Assembly: GCA_900315105.1 (NCBI GenBank)
Contig: OMXX01000011.1
Location: 14,625 to 78,624 of the forward strand
Origin: an uncultured Prevotellaceae bacterium
GTDB lineage: Bacteria > Bacteroidota > Bacteroidia > Bacteroidales > Bacteroidaceae
Reading direction: 5' to 3'
DNA: 64,000 nt
Below the pieces are notes generated by a model. It was not told where the DNA came from. It made no database searches and worked only from the letters and a program-made list of their open reading frames with translations. The number at the start of each line of letters is the position of its first letter. Within the stretch, counting starts at the first letter, position 1. Both the position numbers and the translations under genes were made by a program. Below are positions 25,816 to 36,070 of the stretch, piece by piece.

Positions 25816-28608
25816 TCAATGGATAACTTCATTCTTATCATCAGATACACCTAATGAACTACCCTTTTCCAAACGGAAATATATGTAACTGATAAGGAAC
25901 AGTAGAATGCCGGCAACTAGGAAACTGACAGGACGATAGAAAGCATTGTCAAACACAATGTCGAAAAACAGCAACTTTGCCACACACAACATCGTCAGCA
26001 CCAAGCCATAGAGACGCATTCCCTTGAACTTAAAGCGGAATCCTGCCACAATAAACGCAATCGCAAGCAATATACCTGCCAGCGAAACGAGATAGGAAAC
26101 GGCAGAGAATCGATGCAAGATGACAACCAATGCCCAAGTGAATTTTCCACCATTATAAATACTTATCCAATGCTCTGGCCAATAGCGCATCAAGCCATTT
26201 ACTCGTTTCAGGTTGCTGACAGCCAACATAAGCGTCAATACCACGAGCAAGAAGGTTATTACAAGCTCTGTGCCTTCAATCGTAATACCGAAGAAGAGCG
26301 GTTCGTGACAAGATAGGAGCAGGAACGTGCCAATCATCAGTAGTACTTCATGAGCTCCGTTACAGATATGGTGAGAAAGCGGTTCCTGCTCGCCGCTGTG
26401 CGGATTGTAAGCGAAGCGGAATACCCCGCAAGCCAGGACAAACAATGCACATAATGCCCAACATTCCACTTTGTTCAGGATATCTATCTCATCAAGCTTA
26501 AGGATAAAGAGTAGTACCAACGCCGCCAGACAGAGTTTGTCGTTCTGCGTATAATGGTGCACCGTCCAATAGATGAACCAAGCCAAACCTGCCAGATAAA
26601 GGCACCAAGCAAATATATCTTGACCGAGAGAATCCCCTGAAAATACATACATATTGAAAGCAAACAGAGCATACGAGAGCATCTTCAGTTTGCGTTCTGC
26701 ACATACATTTGCAAGTGTGAAAAGCATTAGCGATGCCACAAGACCTATAATCGGGCCACCATAGGCACTCGGTATCGAGATAAAGGAAATATTCCAATCA
26801 TAAAACAACCTGACTGGCAAAACCAAGAAACACAGACCTGTACACAGCAATATGAAGTTTTGATGGTTCAGAAGGAACCATTTTCTCTCAGAAATACCCG
26901 GTAGTACTTTGAATATCAAGACAAAGCAGTATGCACAAAGCAACAGATAGCAGCAACCTGCATCAATCCAATGACCAATGTACAATGCGATGATTCCCCA
27001 AGCACAACAACCATGAAGAATCTCCTTTTCTGCCTCTATACGGCGACGCAACACCCATGCGCCGAATCCCAACAGCGTTGCCCAATATACAAATACGTTG
27101 CCCTTCAGATTATACACCAAGTCTGCATTCTGTCCTTTTGCATCAATGTGAGGAATCTGTAGAGCAGAGACACTTGCCAACGAATAAAAGAATAGATAGA
27201 CATAGCCCAGATATCTGAATTCCTTTCTGTCGAAATAACATCCAATGCCAAAAGCCACCAGAGCAGGAACCCAATGTATGCCGCACCAATTGGTATAGAA
27301 CTCTCCGAAATTAAGTTCCGGCACATATAATGCCGTGAAACCCACCATAATGATAATCAGACACTTTTCTGCAAAACTGCCCGAGAAGCGGAACTTTTTC
27401 ATATACAGCGCACACAAACCAATTAACGTGCCGCTCAAAAGGATGCCCCAAGCCCAGTGATTGTCTAAGACAGGATACCCGAGGTGTTCAAGAAACAGTA
27501 TAGGTACAGAAATAATATCAATATTGCTGAACCCTATGGCACAACACATAAGAACCACAAGCGAAAGCGCGGTAGGCACAATAAGAATCTCCTTCTTCTC
27601 CACCTCGCGGCTGTAAATAATAATCTGTCCTGTCAATACAGCTGCTGTGGTAAGAAAGATAACAAACAGCGGGAAATTTTTGTCTTCGTATGCTGCGGTC
27701 ATCAGCCACATAACCAGCGGATACTGTATGAGCAACCATGCATCTTTCTTGTAGATACGGGTTACATTAGCCATAAACAAAGCCCCTACGCTGACGATAT
27801 ATACCCACAAACCGAGGGACGAGTCACACCATCGCTGCACAGTCATATATGCAGCCATCAGGATGCCGACATAGCAGATGTAGCAGAAAATCCGCGACTT
27901 ATATCGGCTCAATGCCGTCATCGCAGCAATCCAAACGACGATACACCCCATCAATCCCACTTCTGGAAGAACTTCGAGTGCGAAATGCGACACCAATGCG
28001 GTAATATAGCATCCCGCCGCACCACAACCTGCCAACGCAGCAAAGAAATTATAATAACGGTTTTCCAGCTTCATCTTCCACATGCCCAGCCCCGTGATTC
28101 CCAAACTTCCAACAGCCATCAGAACAGCCTTCATCATGTTGGTAAGATGAGGTTGAATCAAACTGCCGAACAAAACCAATGCAAAGATTATCAGCGCAGA
28201 ACCAGCCACAGGAATAATCATCTTACCAATCCTCGACTCCAAAGATTTTGCTTCTTTCACAGGCTCTTCAGAGAGAGGTTCTACAGTAGAGGTTTCCACC
28301 TGTACGTCTTCCGTTTCAACATCCACAGATACGACATCTGAAACAACAGGCTCTATAATAACAGGTTCTGTGCCAATCGGCTCTGCAGGAATAGGCTCAG
28401 CAGAAACAGGTTCTGCAACAACCTTTTCATGAACGAATTCATCGGCAACAACCTCCTCTTCGACCATCGCAACCTCGGGTGTCTCAACAGGAACAAATTC
28501 CGGCTCATGACCACTCAACAAGGCCACCTTCTGCTGAAGGTCTGCCACTTGCGCTTCCAGTTCGCTGACGCGTTCCTCTAAGCTATACTTTTGCTCTGAT
28601 GTCTGCAT
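25816..28608 (-). CDS. DUF2339 giant polytopic membrane protein
   Basis: The 930-aa product opens with a coiled coil (YSLEERVSELEAQVADLQQKV). A Val/Glu/Pro-rich linker with repeats of the type AEPVSAEPIPAEPIGTEP follows. From about residue 130 it is an almost continuous series of hydrophobic helices (more than 20), starting with the family signature ESRIGKMIIPVAGSALIIFALVL. This is the DUF2339 layout. Function is unknown; size and topology suggest a transporter-like or scaffold role in the inner membrane, but nothing catalytic is visible. It is monocistronic. Confidence 0.88.
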   Translation of the reverse strand: MQTSEQKYSLEERVSELEAQVADLQQKVALLSGHEPEFVPVETPEVAMVEEEVVADEFVHEKVVAEPVSAEPIPAEPIGTEPVIIEPVVSDVVSVDVETEDVQVETSTVEPLSEEPVKEAKSLESRIGKMIIPVAGSALIIFALVLFGSLIQPHLTNMMKAVLMAVGSLGITGLGMWKMKLENRYYNFFAALAGCGAAGCYITALVSHFALEVLPEVGLMGCIVVWIAAMTALSRYKSRIFCYICYVGILMAAYMTVQRWCDSSLGLWVYIVSVGALFMANVTRIYKKDAWLLIQYPLVMWLMTAAYEDKNFPLFVIFLTTAAVLTGQIIIYSREVEKKEILIVPTALSLVVLMCCAIGFSNIDIISVPILFLEHLGYPVLDNHWAWGILLSGTLIGLCALYMKKFRFSGSFAEKCLIIIMVGFTALYVPELNFGEFYTNWCGIHWVPALVAFGIGCYFDRKEFRYLGYVYLFFYSLASVSALQIPHIDAKGQNADLVYNLKGNVFVYWATLLGFGAWVLRRRIEAEKEILHGCCAWGIIALYIGHWIDAGCCYLLLCAYCFVLIFKVLPGISERKWFLLNHQNFILLCTGLCFLVLPVRLFYDWNISFISIPSAYGGPIIGLVASLMLFTLANVCAERKLKMLSYALFAFNMYVFSGDSLGQDIFAWCLYLAGLAWFIYWTVHHYTQNDKLCLAALVLLFILKLDEIDILNKVECWALCALFVLACGVFRFAYNPHSGEQEPLSHHICNGAHEVLLMIGTFLLLSCHEPLFFGITIEGTELVITFLLVVLTLMLAVSNLKRVNGLMRYWPEHWISIYNGGKFTWALVVILHRFSAVSYLVSLAGILLAIAFIVAGFRFKFKGMRLYGLVLTMLCVAKLLFFDIVFDNAFYRPVSFLVAGILLFLISYIYFRLEKGSSLGVSDDKNEVIH

Positions 28609-28694
28609 TATAATATTTTACGAAAATTGGATATAATATAATTATTTGTAGATTTAGGGATTAGCAAATTAAAAATTGCCATGATAATCGAGCA

Positions 28695-28702
28695 CAAAAT
28701 TA
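28695..28702 (-). promoter_or_regulatory. Putative -7 box of the DUF2339 gene
   Basis: The minus strand reads TAATTTTG, 86 nt before the ATG. No clear -33 box. Confidence 0.4.
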
Positions 28703-29080
28703 CATAATTTATCTGTAATGCGAATGATTTTTGCAATTTTTTTGATGCTTTTATGGTAAAAAGATCTTCAAGCCCATAATAATATTGTTGTCCGTTAAAA
28801 GCAAATACATTGCAAAGACAATAAATCTCATATTCTGCATTGAATTTGAATTGAAGCTGCAACTGTGCTACATCAAAATAGAAACGAGATTGAAGAACTG
28901 CTTAGCCATTATCACAAAATTAAAAAAGTTTTTTGCATTTCTTCCAAACAATTAATGCGGACTTGCTTTAGCTTGGTGAACATTAATTTCTTTTCAGATA
29001 AATCGCATTAATCCGTTCCCATTTCCTAGTCCCCCCATGCAGGGGAATTTATAGGGTCTTTGTAATCCCTTTTTAGGGAA

Positions 29081-29175
29081 CGGATCTAGAACGGATTCAG
29101 AACGGACTTACAACGGACTTGAAACGGAGCTAGAGCGAAGGCAGAACGAAGGCATAGCGAAGGATCAACGAAAGC
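29081..29175. repeat. 11-bp periodic array 3 (nine units in exact register)
   Basis: CG occurs at 29081, 29092, 29103, 29114, 29125, 29136, 29147, 29158 and 29169: nine consecutive steps of exactly 11 bp. The units drift from CGGATCT/CGGATTC/CGGACTT through CGGAGCT to CGAAGGC, CGAAGGA and CGAAAGC. It lies 55 bp 3' of the flavin reductase gene (minus strand). In that gene's sense direction the units are pyrimidine-rich TTCG/TCCGTT. The rest of the gap 28863-29080 is AT-rich with small palindromes such as CCCTTTTTAGGG. Confidence 0.95.
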
Positions 29176-29190
29176 ACATATAAGTTTCCC

Positions 29191-29218
29191 CCCAATCGGT
29201 CATTTGTCCGATTGGGGT
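29191..29218 (-). terminator. Hairpin after the flavin reductase gene
   Basis: A perfect 10-bp stem (CCCCAATCGG / CCGATTGGGG) with an 8-nt loop begins 6 nt after the stop codon on the minus strand. There is no T-run after it in that direction. Confidence 0.65.
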
Positions 29219-29224
29219 TGAAAA

Positions 29225-29788
29225 TTACTTTATCTGTTTGCCGTCAGAGAAGGCCTTACCAACGGTCTTGCCCAACTGGATATAGTTGTGGTGAACTGGG
29301 TCAAAGGTTATAAGCCCCATCTTCTCCACATCAGGATTACCATCAGTAGCAAGGTATTTCTCATCGCAAAGGATGTTCACAATCTCAGCCACAAGGAAGT
29401 AACCAGTTTCAGACTCGTCTATCTTCTGCTTAACACGACACTCTAATGTCATAGGGAGATTCTTGAACACAGGAGCATTCACATTAGGAGCTTTCTCGAT
29501 TGTCCAGCCAGTCTTTTCCATCTTGTCGGCAACATTCCTGCCACTCACGATACCAACATAGTCAGAGGCAACCAGCGTATCAACAGTAGCAAACGAAACG
29601 GTGAGGTCAGAATTGTCCTTGAGATTATCCGTAGTAGCATGAGAACCAAGTGAGATGATGATTTCATGCATATCCCATTGTCCGCCCCACGCAGCATTCA
29701 TAGCGTTTGGCTTACCATCCTTGTCATAAGTACCGATAATCAGTACTGGTTGTGGAAGAATCCACGGCTTTGATCCGAGATTTTTCAT
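29225..29788 (-). CDS. Flavin reductase family (FMN-binding split barrel) protein
   Basis: The start at 29788 gives MKNLGSKPWILPQPVLIIGTYD, which matches the family N-terminus; the longer frame to 29854 is leader sequence. The 187-aa protein shows PNAMNAAWGGQW and SHATTDNLKDNSDLTVSFA, typical of the FMN-binding split-barrel flavin reductases of anaerobes. It probably binds FMN noncovalently as a dimer and transfers electrons from NAD(P)H. The physiological partner is unknown. The gene is preceded by an unusual 215-nt leader with a 31-bp direct repeat. Confidence 0.9.
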   Translation of the reverse strand: MKNLGSKPWILPQPVLIIGTYDKDGKPNAMNAAWGGQWDMHEIIISLGSHATTDNLKDNSDLTVSFATVDTLVASDYVGIVSGRNVADKMEKTGWTIEKAPNVNAPVFKNLPMTLECRVKQKIDESETGYFLVAEIVNILCDEKYLATDGNPDVEKMGLITFDPVHHNYIQLGKTVGKAFSDGKQIK

Positions 29789-29895
29789 AATTGTAATTGG
29801 TTTAAGTAGTTTATGAGATTCGTGAAGAACATTAGCAGAGAGAATTGTATTCAACGTTCATCACGACTTCGTTTCTTGAGTAATAACGTGTATAT

Positions 29896-30004
29896 CAGAG
29901 TGGCGCACGTCTCTGATTTCTGAGTGACTACGTGCATTGCACCTCGCACGAAAGAAATAGTGAGTATCGCTTGCAGAGCGGCGCACGTCTCTGATTTCTG
30001 AGTG
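29896..30004. repeat. 31-bp direct repeat in the flavin reductase leader
   Basis: The 31-bp sequences at 29896-29926 and 29974-30004 differ at one base. Each contains an inner inverted pair CAGAG...CTCTG and so forms a small hairpin around GCGCACGT. The second copy abuts the -7 box of the gene's promoter, so both would be transcribed in the 5' UTR. It could be a regulatory hairpin pair or a trace of a duplication. Confidence 0.85.
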
Positions 30005-30037
30005 CAAAGGTAAGAAAAAAAATTTCGGAACTGCAAG
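30005..30037 (-). promoter_or_regulatory. Promoter of the flavin reductase gene
   Basis: Minus strand -7 TACCTTTG (30005-30012) and -33 CTTG (30034-30037) are 21 bp apart. The mirror arm carries the same pair: TTG at 30403-30405 and TAACTTTG at 30427-30434. Confidence 0.7.
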
Positions 30038-30434
30038 GAAAATGTGAAAAAAAGCATGTTAGGTAGCAAATTTTTTTTTCAACGCACATAATCATCTGAC
30101 AATCAAAGATATAATTTTCGGAAAGTTGTTTACGGAAACCACGACCTAACATATAACAGTTATGTTAGGTATGGGAATAGGTATGTTATCTAAAAATTCA
30201 AATAATATATAATATAATTTTTATATTATATATTATTTGCCCAAAAATTTCAACTATCCCTCTCCCCCATCTAACATAACTGTTATATGTTAGGTTGCTT
30301 TCAATGGAAATTCTTTTCCGAAAATATTTCCCTGACAATCAACACATTACGTATGCCAGAATATATTTTTTGCTACCTAACATGTGTTTTTTCTTGTTTT
30401 CCTTGCAGTTCCGAAAAATAAAGTCGTAACTTTG
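30005..30434. repeat. Fold-back element B with a promoter at each end
   Basis: The whole 430-bp region is an inverted repeat with arms of about 190 bp. The outer arms are diverged but alignable (both contain TTTCGGAACTGCAAGGAAAA and ATGTTAGGTAGCAAA). A 25-bp segment is perfectly inverted (30144-30168 with 30271-30295) and is itself palindromic. The centre is a 19-bp perfect AT stem (30199-30217/30221-30239, loop TTT). Mirror-image promoters point outward: minus-strand TACCTTTG (complement of 30005-30012) towards the flavin reductase, and plus-strand TAACTTTG (30427-30434) towards the 3' end of pyrD. Confidence 0.9.
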
Positions 30435-30486
30435 CACACGCAAGGTACAAGCAGAAATCACGAATCACCCCAAGCAAATGCCCATC

Positions 30487-30590
30487 CTTCGTTCTGACTT
30501 CGCTTTACCTCCGTTATGCCTCCGTTGTGGCTTCGCTATTATAGCAGAGGATTAGCAGAGAAACAACAAAAGCATAACGACGGCACAAGG
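30487..30590. repeat. 11-bp periodic array 4
   Basis: CG occurs at 30490, 30501, 30512, 30523 and 30534; GCAG units at 30544 and 30555 keep the spacing, and CG returns in phase at 30578 (four steps of 11 from 30534). It starts about 30 bp 3' of pyrD. In pyrD sense the order is pyrimidine-rich (CTCTGCT) then purine-rich (AACGGAGG, CGAAGG). Confidence 0.9.
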
Positions 30591-30608
30591 TAGGTTCTAG
30601 ATTGCAAG

Positions 30609-31514
30609 TTATAGAACTCCGATGATCTCCTGTACGGATTTACAGCCGTGAGCATCAAGCCATGAGTCAATTCCGTCCTTCACCTTCTTGGTTACAGCTG
30701 GATCAAGGAAATTGGCAGTTCCAATCTCTATGGCAGTAGCACCAGCCATAAGGAACTCGATAGCATCATTTGCGGTAGAGATACCTCCAAGACCGATTAC
30801 AGGAATGTGAACAGACTTTGCCACCTGATATACCATGCGGAGAGCAACAGGCTTGACAGCAGGACCACTCAAACCGCCAGTACCGATAGAGAGGTTGAAG
30901 CAACGCTTCTCAATGTCGATACTTGTTCCCATGAGAGTGTTTATGAGAGAAACGGCATCTGCACCTTCTGCTTCAACAGCGCGAGCTATCTCCGTGATAT
31001 CTGTAACGTTAGGTGACAGTTTCACGATGAGAGTCTTGTTGTATGCCTTACGAACTTCGCGCACTATGCTCGCAGCACCATTTGCCGTAACGCCAAACGC
31101 CATTCCACCGGTCTTGACGTTAGGACATGAGATATTGAGTTCGATGGCAGGAATCTTATCCAAAGCATCAATGCGGGCAGCACATTCTGCATAGTTCTCA
31201 GGAGAATTACCGCTGACATTGACAATCATATTAGTGTCGATATCCTTGATTTGCGGATAGATATTGTTGCAGAAATAGCTCACGCCCTTGTTCTGAAGTC
31301 CAACGCAGTTAAGCATTCCCTGTGCAGTTTCAGCCATACGAGGATACGGATTACCCTCACGAGCCTGAAGAGTAGTACCCTTGACAATGATACCGCCGAT
31401 TTCATCGAGAGGAACGAAATCCTGAAACTCTATGCCATAGCCGAATGTTCCAGATGCTGTCATCACAGGATTCTTCATCCTGAGATTACCGATATTTACT
31501 TTTAAATCTGCCAT
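30609..31514 (-). CDS. pyrD: Dihydroorotate dehydrogenase, catalytic subunit (class 1B)
   Basis: The 301-aa TIM-barrel flavoprotein shows [17 protein letters not shown] at the N-terminus, [16 protein letters not shown] with the class 1 catalytic Cys region, [10 protein letters not shown], and the FMN phosphate site [20 protein letters not shown]. With PyrK it oxidises dihydroorotate to orotate using NAD+ in pyrimidine synthesis. It overlaps pyrK by 13 bp, so it is the second gene of the operon. Confidence 0.97.
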   Translation of the reverse strand: MADLKVNIGNLRMKNPVMTASGTFGYGIEFQDFVPLDEIGGIIVKGTTLQAREGNPYPRMAETAQGMLNCVGLQNKGVSYFCNNIYPQIKDIDTNMIVNVSGNSPENYAECAARIDALDKIPAIELNISCPNVKTGGMAFGVTANGAASIVREVRKAYNKTLIVKLSPNVTDITEIARAVEAEGADAVSLINTLMGTSIDIEKRCFNLSIGTGGLSGPAVKPVALRMVYQVAKSVHIPVIGLGGISTANDAIEFLMAGATAIEIGTANFLDPAVTKKVKDGIDSWLDAHGCKSVQEIIGVL

Positions 31515-32278
31515 TTCAGTTTCTTAATGTTTATTACTGGACCTTCCTTACATACACACACATGACCGTCGATGGTGTCTTCAACACAGCAGAGACAAGC
31601 ACCTACACCGCATGCCATCTTGTTCTCAAGACTTACCTCACACTCAATGCCAGCATTTGAAGCATAACGAGCCACAGCCATCATCATAGGTTTAGGACCG
31701 CAAGTGCTTATCATGTCGAATATCTCGTTTGAAAGCACAGAATGATTGGTTACAAAGCCTTTCTCGCCCTCTGAACCGTCTTCCGTTGTGATGAACACAC
31801 GTCCGATTTTCCTGTATTCATCGAGCATAAGCAAGTCTTTCTTGCTACGAGCACCAAGCAGGAACACAGGCTCACCGCCCATTTCCTTAATCTTACGACC
31901 AAGATACAGAAGAGGAGCCACACCTACGCCACCACCTACAAGAAGATGCTTCTTCTCAGGGGATGAAGGCATTGTGAAGCCATTGCCCAAAGGCAGGACG
32001 ATATTCACCTTTGCACCGACAGTAAGAGTGCCAAGTTGACGTGTACCATCGCCTATACAGGCGATAAGCAAGTGCAGGGTATTGTCCTTACGGTCAACGT
32101 CATTGATGGAAATAGGACGACGCAGGAAGGTTGTCTTTGAGCCGTCAACCTGAATTTCTACAAATTGTCCAGGAATCATCTCAGGGAGTGGATTCTCATC
32201 AGTAAGTTTCAGAAGAACATACTTTTCATTTATATGTTCTACCGATTTCACCGTAAGGTCTAAACAGTATTTTTTCAT
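31502..32278 (-). CDS. pyrK: Dihydroorotate dehydrogenase electron-transfer subunit
   Basis: The 258-aa ferredoxin-reductase-like protein has the FAD-binding motif [12 protein letters not shown], the NAD site [17 protein letters not shown], and the C-terminal [2Fe-2S] cluster motif [20 protein letters not shown] with four Cys. It passes electrons from PyrD's FMN to NAD+. First gene of the pyrK-pyrD operon. Confidence 0.96.
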   Translation of the reverse strand: MKKYCLDLTVKSVEHINEKYVLLKLTDENPLPEMIPGQFVEIQVDGSKTTFLRRPISINDVDRKDNTLHLLIACIGDGTRQLGTLTVGAKVNIVLPLGNGFTMPSSPEKKHLLVGGGVGVAPLLYLGRKIKEMGGEPVFLLGARSKKDLLMLDEYRKIGRVFITTEDGSEGEKGFVTNHSVLSNEIFDMISTCGPKPMMMAVARYASNAGIECEVSLENKMACGVGACLCCVEDTIDGHVCVCKEGPVINIKKLKWQI

Positions 32279-32307
32279 TTTATTGTAGTACGATATTTAT
32301 TTGACTG

Positions 32308-32315
32308 CAAAGTTA
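32308..32315 (-). promoter_or_regulatory. -7 box of pyrK-pyrD
   Basis: The minus strand reads TAACTTTG, 29 bp before the pyrK ATG. The -33 box is poor. It is divergent from the gluQ promoter. Confidence 0.55.
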
Positions 32316-32411
32316 AACAAATATCCTTAAAGTAACGAAGAAATAATATATAAATAGGTGAAATTTCTCTTTTTTTCTCGGTTCAATCGAGGTTTTCAGC
32401 ACATTTTTTAT

Positions 32412-32419
32412 TATCTTTG
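32412..32419 (+). promoter_or_regulatory. -7 box of gluQ, implying a very short leader
   Basis: TATCTTTG ends only 7 bp before the ATG at 32427. A TTTTC -33-like box lies at 32393-32397. If this box is used, the mRNA would have a leader of a few nucleotides or none. Confidence 0.6.
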
Positions 32420-32426
32420 CAATCAA

Positions 32427-33431
32427 ATGGAAGTTTTCGATAAGCCAAAAGAAATCAGTCGCAATCACATACAGGCGAGTACGCAAGGAGAGGCAAAAGG
32501 TCGCTTTGCCCCCTCTCCATCAGGTCGCATGCACTTGGGTAATGTGTATGCCGCCTTGCTTTCTTGGCTATCGATAAAGAAGAAAGGTGGTTCGTGGGTA
32601 CTCAGAATTGAAGACCTTGATCCGCAAAGATGCAAACTCGAATACGCCCTTCAACTAGAAGATGACCTTCGATGGCTTGGACTTGACTGGGATGAAGGCG
32701 GTACGGAGAATAGAGGCAACTGCGGTCCTTATCTTCAAAGTCAGCGTTCTGAGATATATGAGGAATATCTGAACAGGCTGAATAAAACCGGTCTCACCTA
32801 CCTTTGCACCTGTACACGTGCCGACATAATGGCAACACAAGCACCTCACGAATCTGACGGAAGAATTGTTTACAAAGGTACGTGCAGGCCTAACTATATC
32901 CCTAACGGGAAGCCATCAGAAACATTGGTAGTTTCTATGAAAAATGCCGCAACAAGGCTCTATGTGCCTGACAAGGATATAATCTTTACGGATGGGCATT
33001 ATGGCGAACAGAGCGTGAATCTTGCCACCCATTGTGGGGATTTCGTGCTTCGCAGAAAAGATGGCGCATGGGCTTATCAGCTTGCCGTTGTGGTGGATGA
33101 CGCCCTAATGGGTATAACGGAAGTGGTAAGAGGCAGGGATTTGCTCTTGTCTGCATCGCAGCAGATATATCTCTACGATATGCTTTCGCTACAGACACCT
33201 GATTTCATCCATTTCCCATTGCTTTGCAACAATGAAAGACAAAGATTAAGCAAACGCGATAAAAGCTTGGATATGTGTATTTTACGTTCAACACATACAC
33301 CTGAGCAGATAATCGGTGAAATCGCATATTATGCAGGACAGACAGACCGCCCCGAACCGATGAATGCGGAAGAATTGCTCAAAATCTTCACGTGGGAGAA
33401 AGTTCCGGTAAATGATATTACCATCGGTTGA
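32427..33431 (+). CDS. gluQ: Glutamyl-Q tRNA(Asp) synthetase-like protein
   Basis: The start at 32427 (MEVFDKPKEIS) is chosen because the longer frame from 32358 crosses the promoter. At 334 aa it has the length of GluQ (YadB) and lacks the anticodon-binding domain of full GltX. It shows APSPSGRMHLGN (HIGH-like motif), RIEDLDPQR, the zinc ligands CTC and YKGTC, and the KMSKS-like RLSKRDKSLD. GluQ activates Glu without tRNA and attaches it to queuosine-34 of tRNAAsp. It is monocistronic. The class is secure; the GluQ subtype rests mainly on length and the Zn motif. Confidence 0.9.
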   Translation: MEVFDKPKEISRNHIQASTQGEAKGRFAPSPSGRMHLGNVYAALLSWLSIKKKGGSWVLRIEDLDPQRCKLEYALQLEDDLRWLGLDWDEGGTENRGNCGPYLQSQRSEIYEEYLNRLNKTGLTYLCTCTRADIMATQAPHESDGRIVYKGTCRPNYIPNGKPSETLVVSMKNAATRLYVPDKDIIFTDGHYGEQSVNLATHCGDFVLRRKDGAWAYQLAVVVDDALMGITEVVRGRDLLLSASQQIYLYDMLSLQTPDFIHFPLLCNNERQRLSKRDKSLDMCILRSTHTPEQIIGEIAYYAGQTDRPEPMNAEELLKIFTWEKVPVNDITIG

Positions 33432-33469
33432 TGATTAATATCATTTCATAGTCAGATTATACCCCACAA

Positions 33470-33497
33470 AAAAATCCCCCAATTGAGGGGGATTTTT
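33470..33497. terminator. Bidirectional terminator between gluQ and the ABC-F gene
   Basis: A perfect 11-bp stem AAAAATCCCCC / GGGGGATTTTT with a 6-nt loop has A- and T-runs on both sides. Confidence 0.93.
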
Positions 33498-33506
33498 GTT
33501 ATAGGT

Positions 33507-35132
<1,626 letters not shown>

Positions 35133-35174
35133 TTATACGAAGTACTCTGAAGTACATTTTCCTGAATTCGGGTG

Positions 35175-35182
35175 CAAAGTTA
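35175..35182 (-). promoter_or_regulatory. -7 box of the ABC-F gene
   Basis: The minus strand reads TAACTTTG directly after the stop codon of the DUF1460 gene (35183), 52 bp before the ABC-F ATG. Confidence 0.6.
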
Positions 35183-36046
35183 CTAATTTTTTTTCAATTC
35201 CACAACTCTACAGAGCCTAATTCCAATCTGAGACGGGTGTTTTTCCATATATTTCTGTAAAACCATAGGTTCTATAACCACTTTTTTATGAATAGACGAT
35301 GCATTCATGAGATGAAGACCGTCTTTTTGCCATACGGCAATACCGATATGCGAAGTGTCGAGTCCCTTCTTCTTGGTGAGAATGGCAATGATGTCACCGT
35401 CCTTGATTGTCTGACGGAGAATATTAGAGTTATTGATGTTCTTCTTAGGAATATAGCGGAAATAATTACCTGTGATGACACTTTCCATTTCCTTTATACC
35501 TTCCAGCCATTCTGGATGAGCGGCAAGCATGGCATAATCCTTTACATGCTTTGTCATATAGTCAACCTTCACATGCTGAACTGCCGTGAAAGGCATATAT
35601 TGGCTCTCCACCTTGGTTACGAATCCCATGCGGACGTTATCTTCTATCCAAAAAGTGAAATAGTGAAGACGACGTGTGTATTCCACCTTACCATTGCGGT
35701 AGCGGATCTGCTGGAGCTGATTTTCAAAGTCTGTGAATTTCGTCTCGCCACGCTGAGCACATAGTGTAAGCGCAAGCACATTCTCAACGAATGTAGTACA
35801 ATCGAGTTCACGGGTATTGACAACGAGTTTCTCCTCTTCCGTGTTGCGGTCAAGGGTGTGCGCAACGTAAGGAACGTTAAGAAACTGTTTTCCGAAATGA
35901 AGCATAAGGTTGGAATCCTTAGGCAGTTTAGCCGCATCGGAAAGCAATCGCTCAATGCACACCATATCCTTCCTTGGTTGATAGGCAGATGCTGCCATTG
36001 AGAACATCATGCAAAACAGCAGAATAACAATTGATCTTATCTTCAT
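35183..36046 (-). CDS. DUF1460 (amidase-like) exported protein
   Basis: A 287-aa protein with signal peptide MKIRSIVILLFCMMFSMAASA. The family core NTRELDCTTFVENVLALTL carries the presumed catalytic Cys, and DTSHIGIAVWQKDGLHLMNAS supplies the His, in an NlpC/P60-like papain arrangement. DUF1460 proteins are described as N-acetylmuramoyl-L-alanine amidase-like cell-wall enzymes. It is the last gene of the four-gene operon 38856 to 35183 on the minus strand, 24 bp after the DUF4421 gene. Confidence 0.88.
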   Translation of the reverse strand: MKIRSIVILLFCMMFSMAASAYQPRKDMVCIERLLSDAAKLPKDSNLMLHFGKQFLNVPYVAHTLDRNTEEEKLVVNTRELDCTTFVENVLALTLCAQRGETKFTDFENQLQQIRYRNGKVEYTRRLHYFTFWIEDNVRMGFVTKVESQYMPFTAVQHVKVDYMTKHVKDYAMLAAHPEWLEGIKEMESVITGNYFRYIPKKNINNSNILRQTIKDGDIIAILTKKKGLDTSHIGIAVWQKDGLHLMNASSIHKKVVIEPMVLQKYMEKHPSQIGIRLCRVVELKKN

Positions 36047-36070
36047 AATTCGCGTTATTTTGATTAGTAT

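Noticed and set aside
27484..28341. Plus-strand frame of 285 codons opposite the DUF2339 gene
   Set aside because: Composition is rich in His, Gln, Cys and Arg without any motif; it mirrors the real membrane protein.
28608..28862. 84-codon minus-strand frame directly upstream of the DUF2339 gene
   Set aside because: It spans the promoter region of that gene and its product shows no family resemblance.
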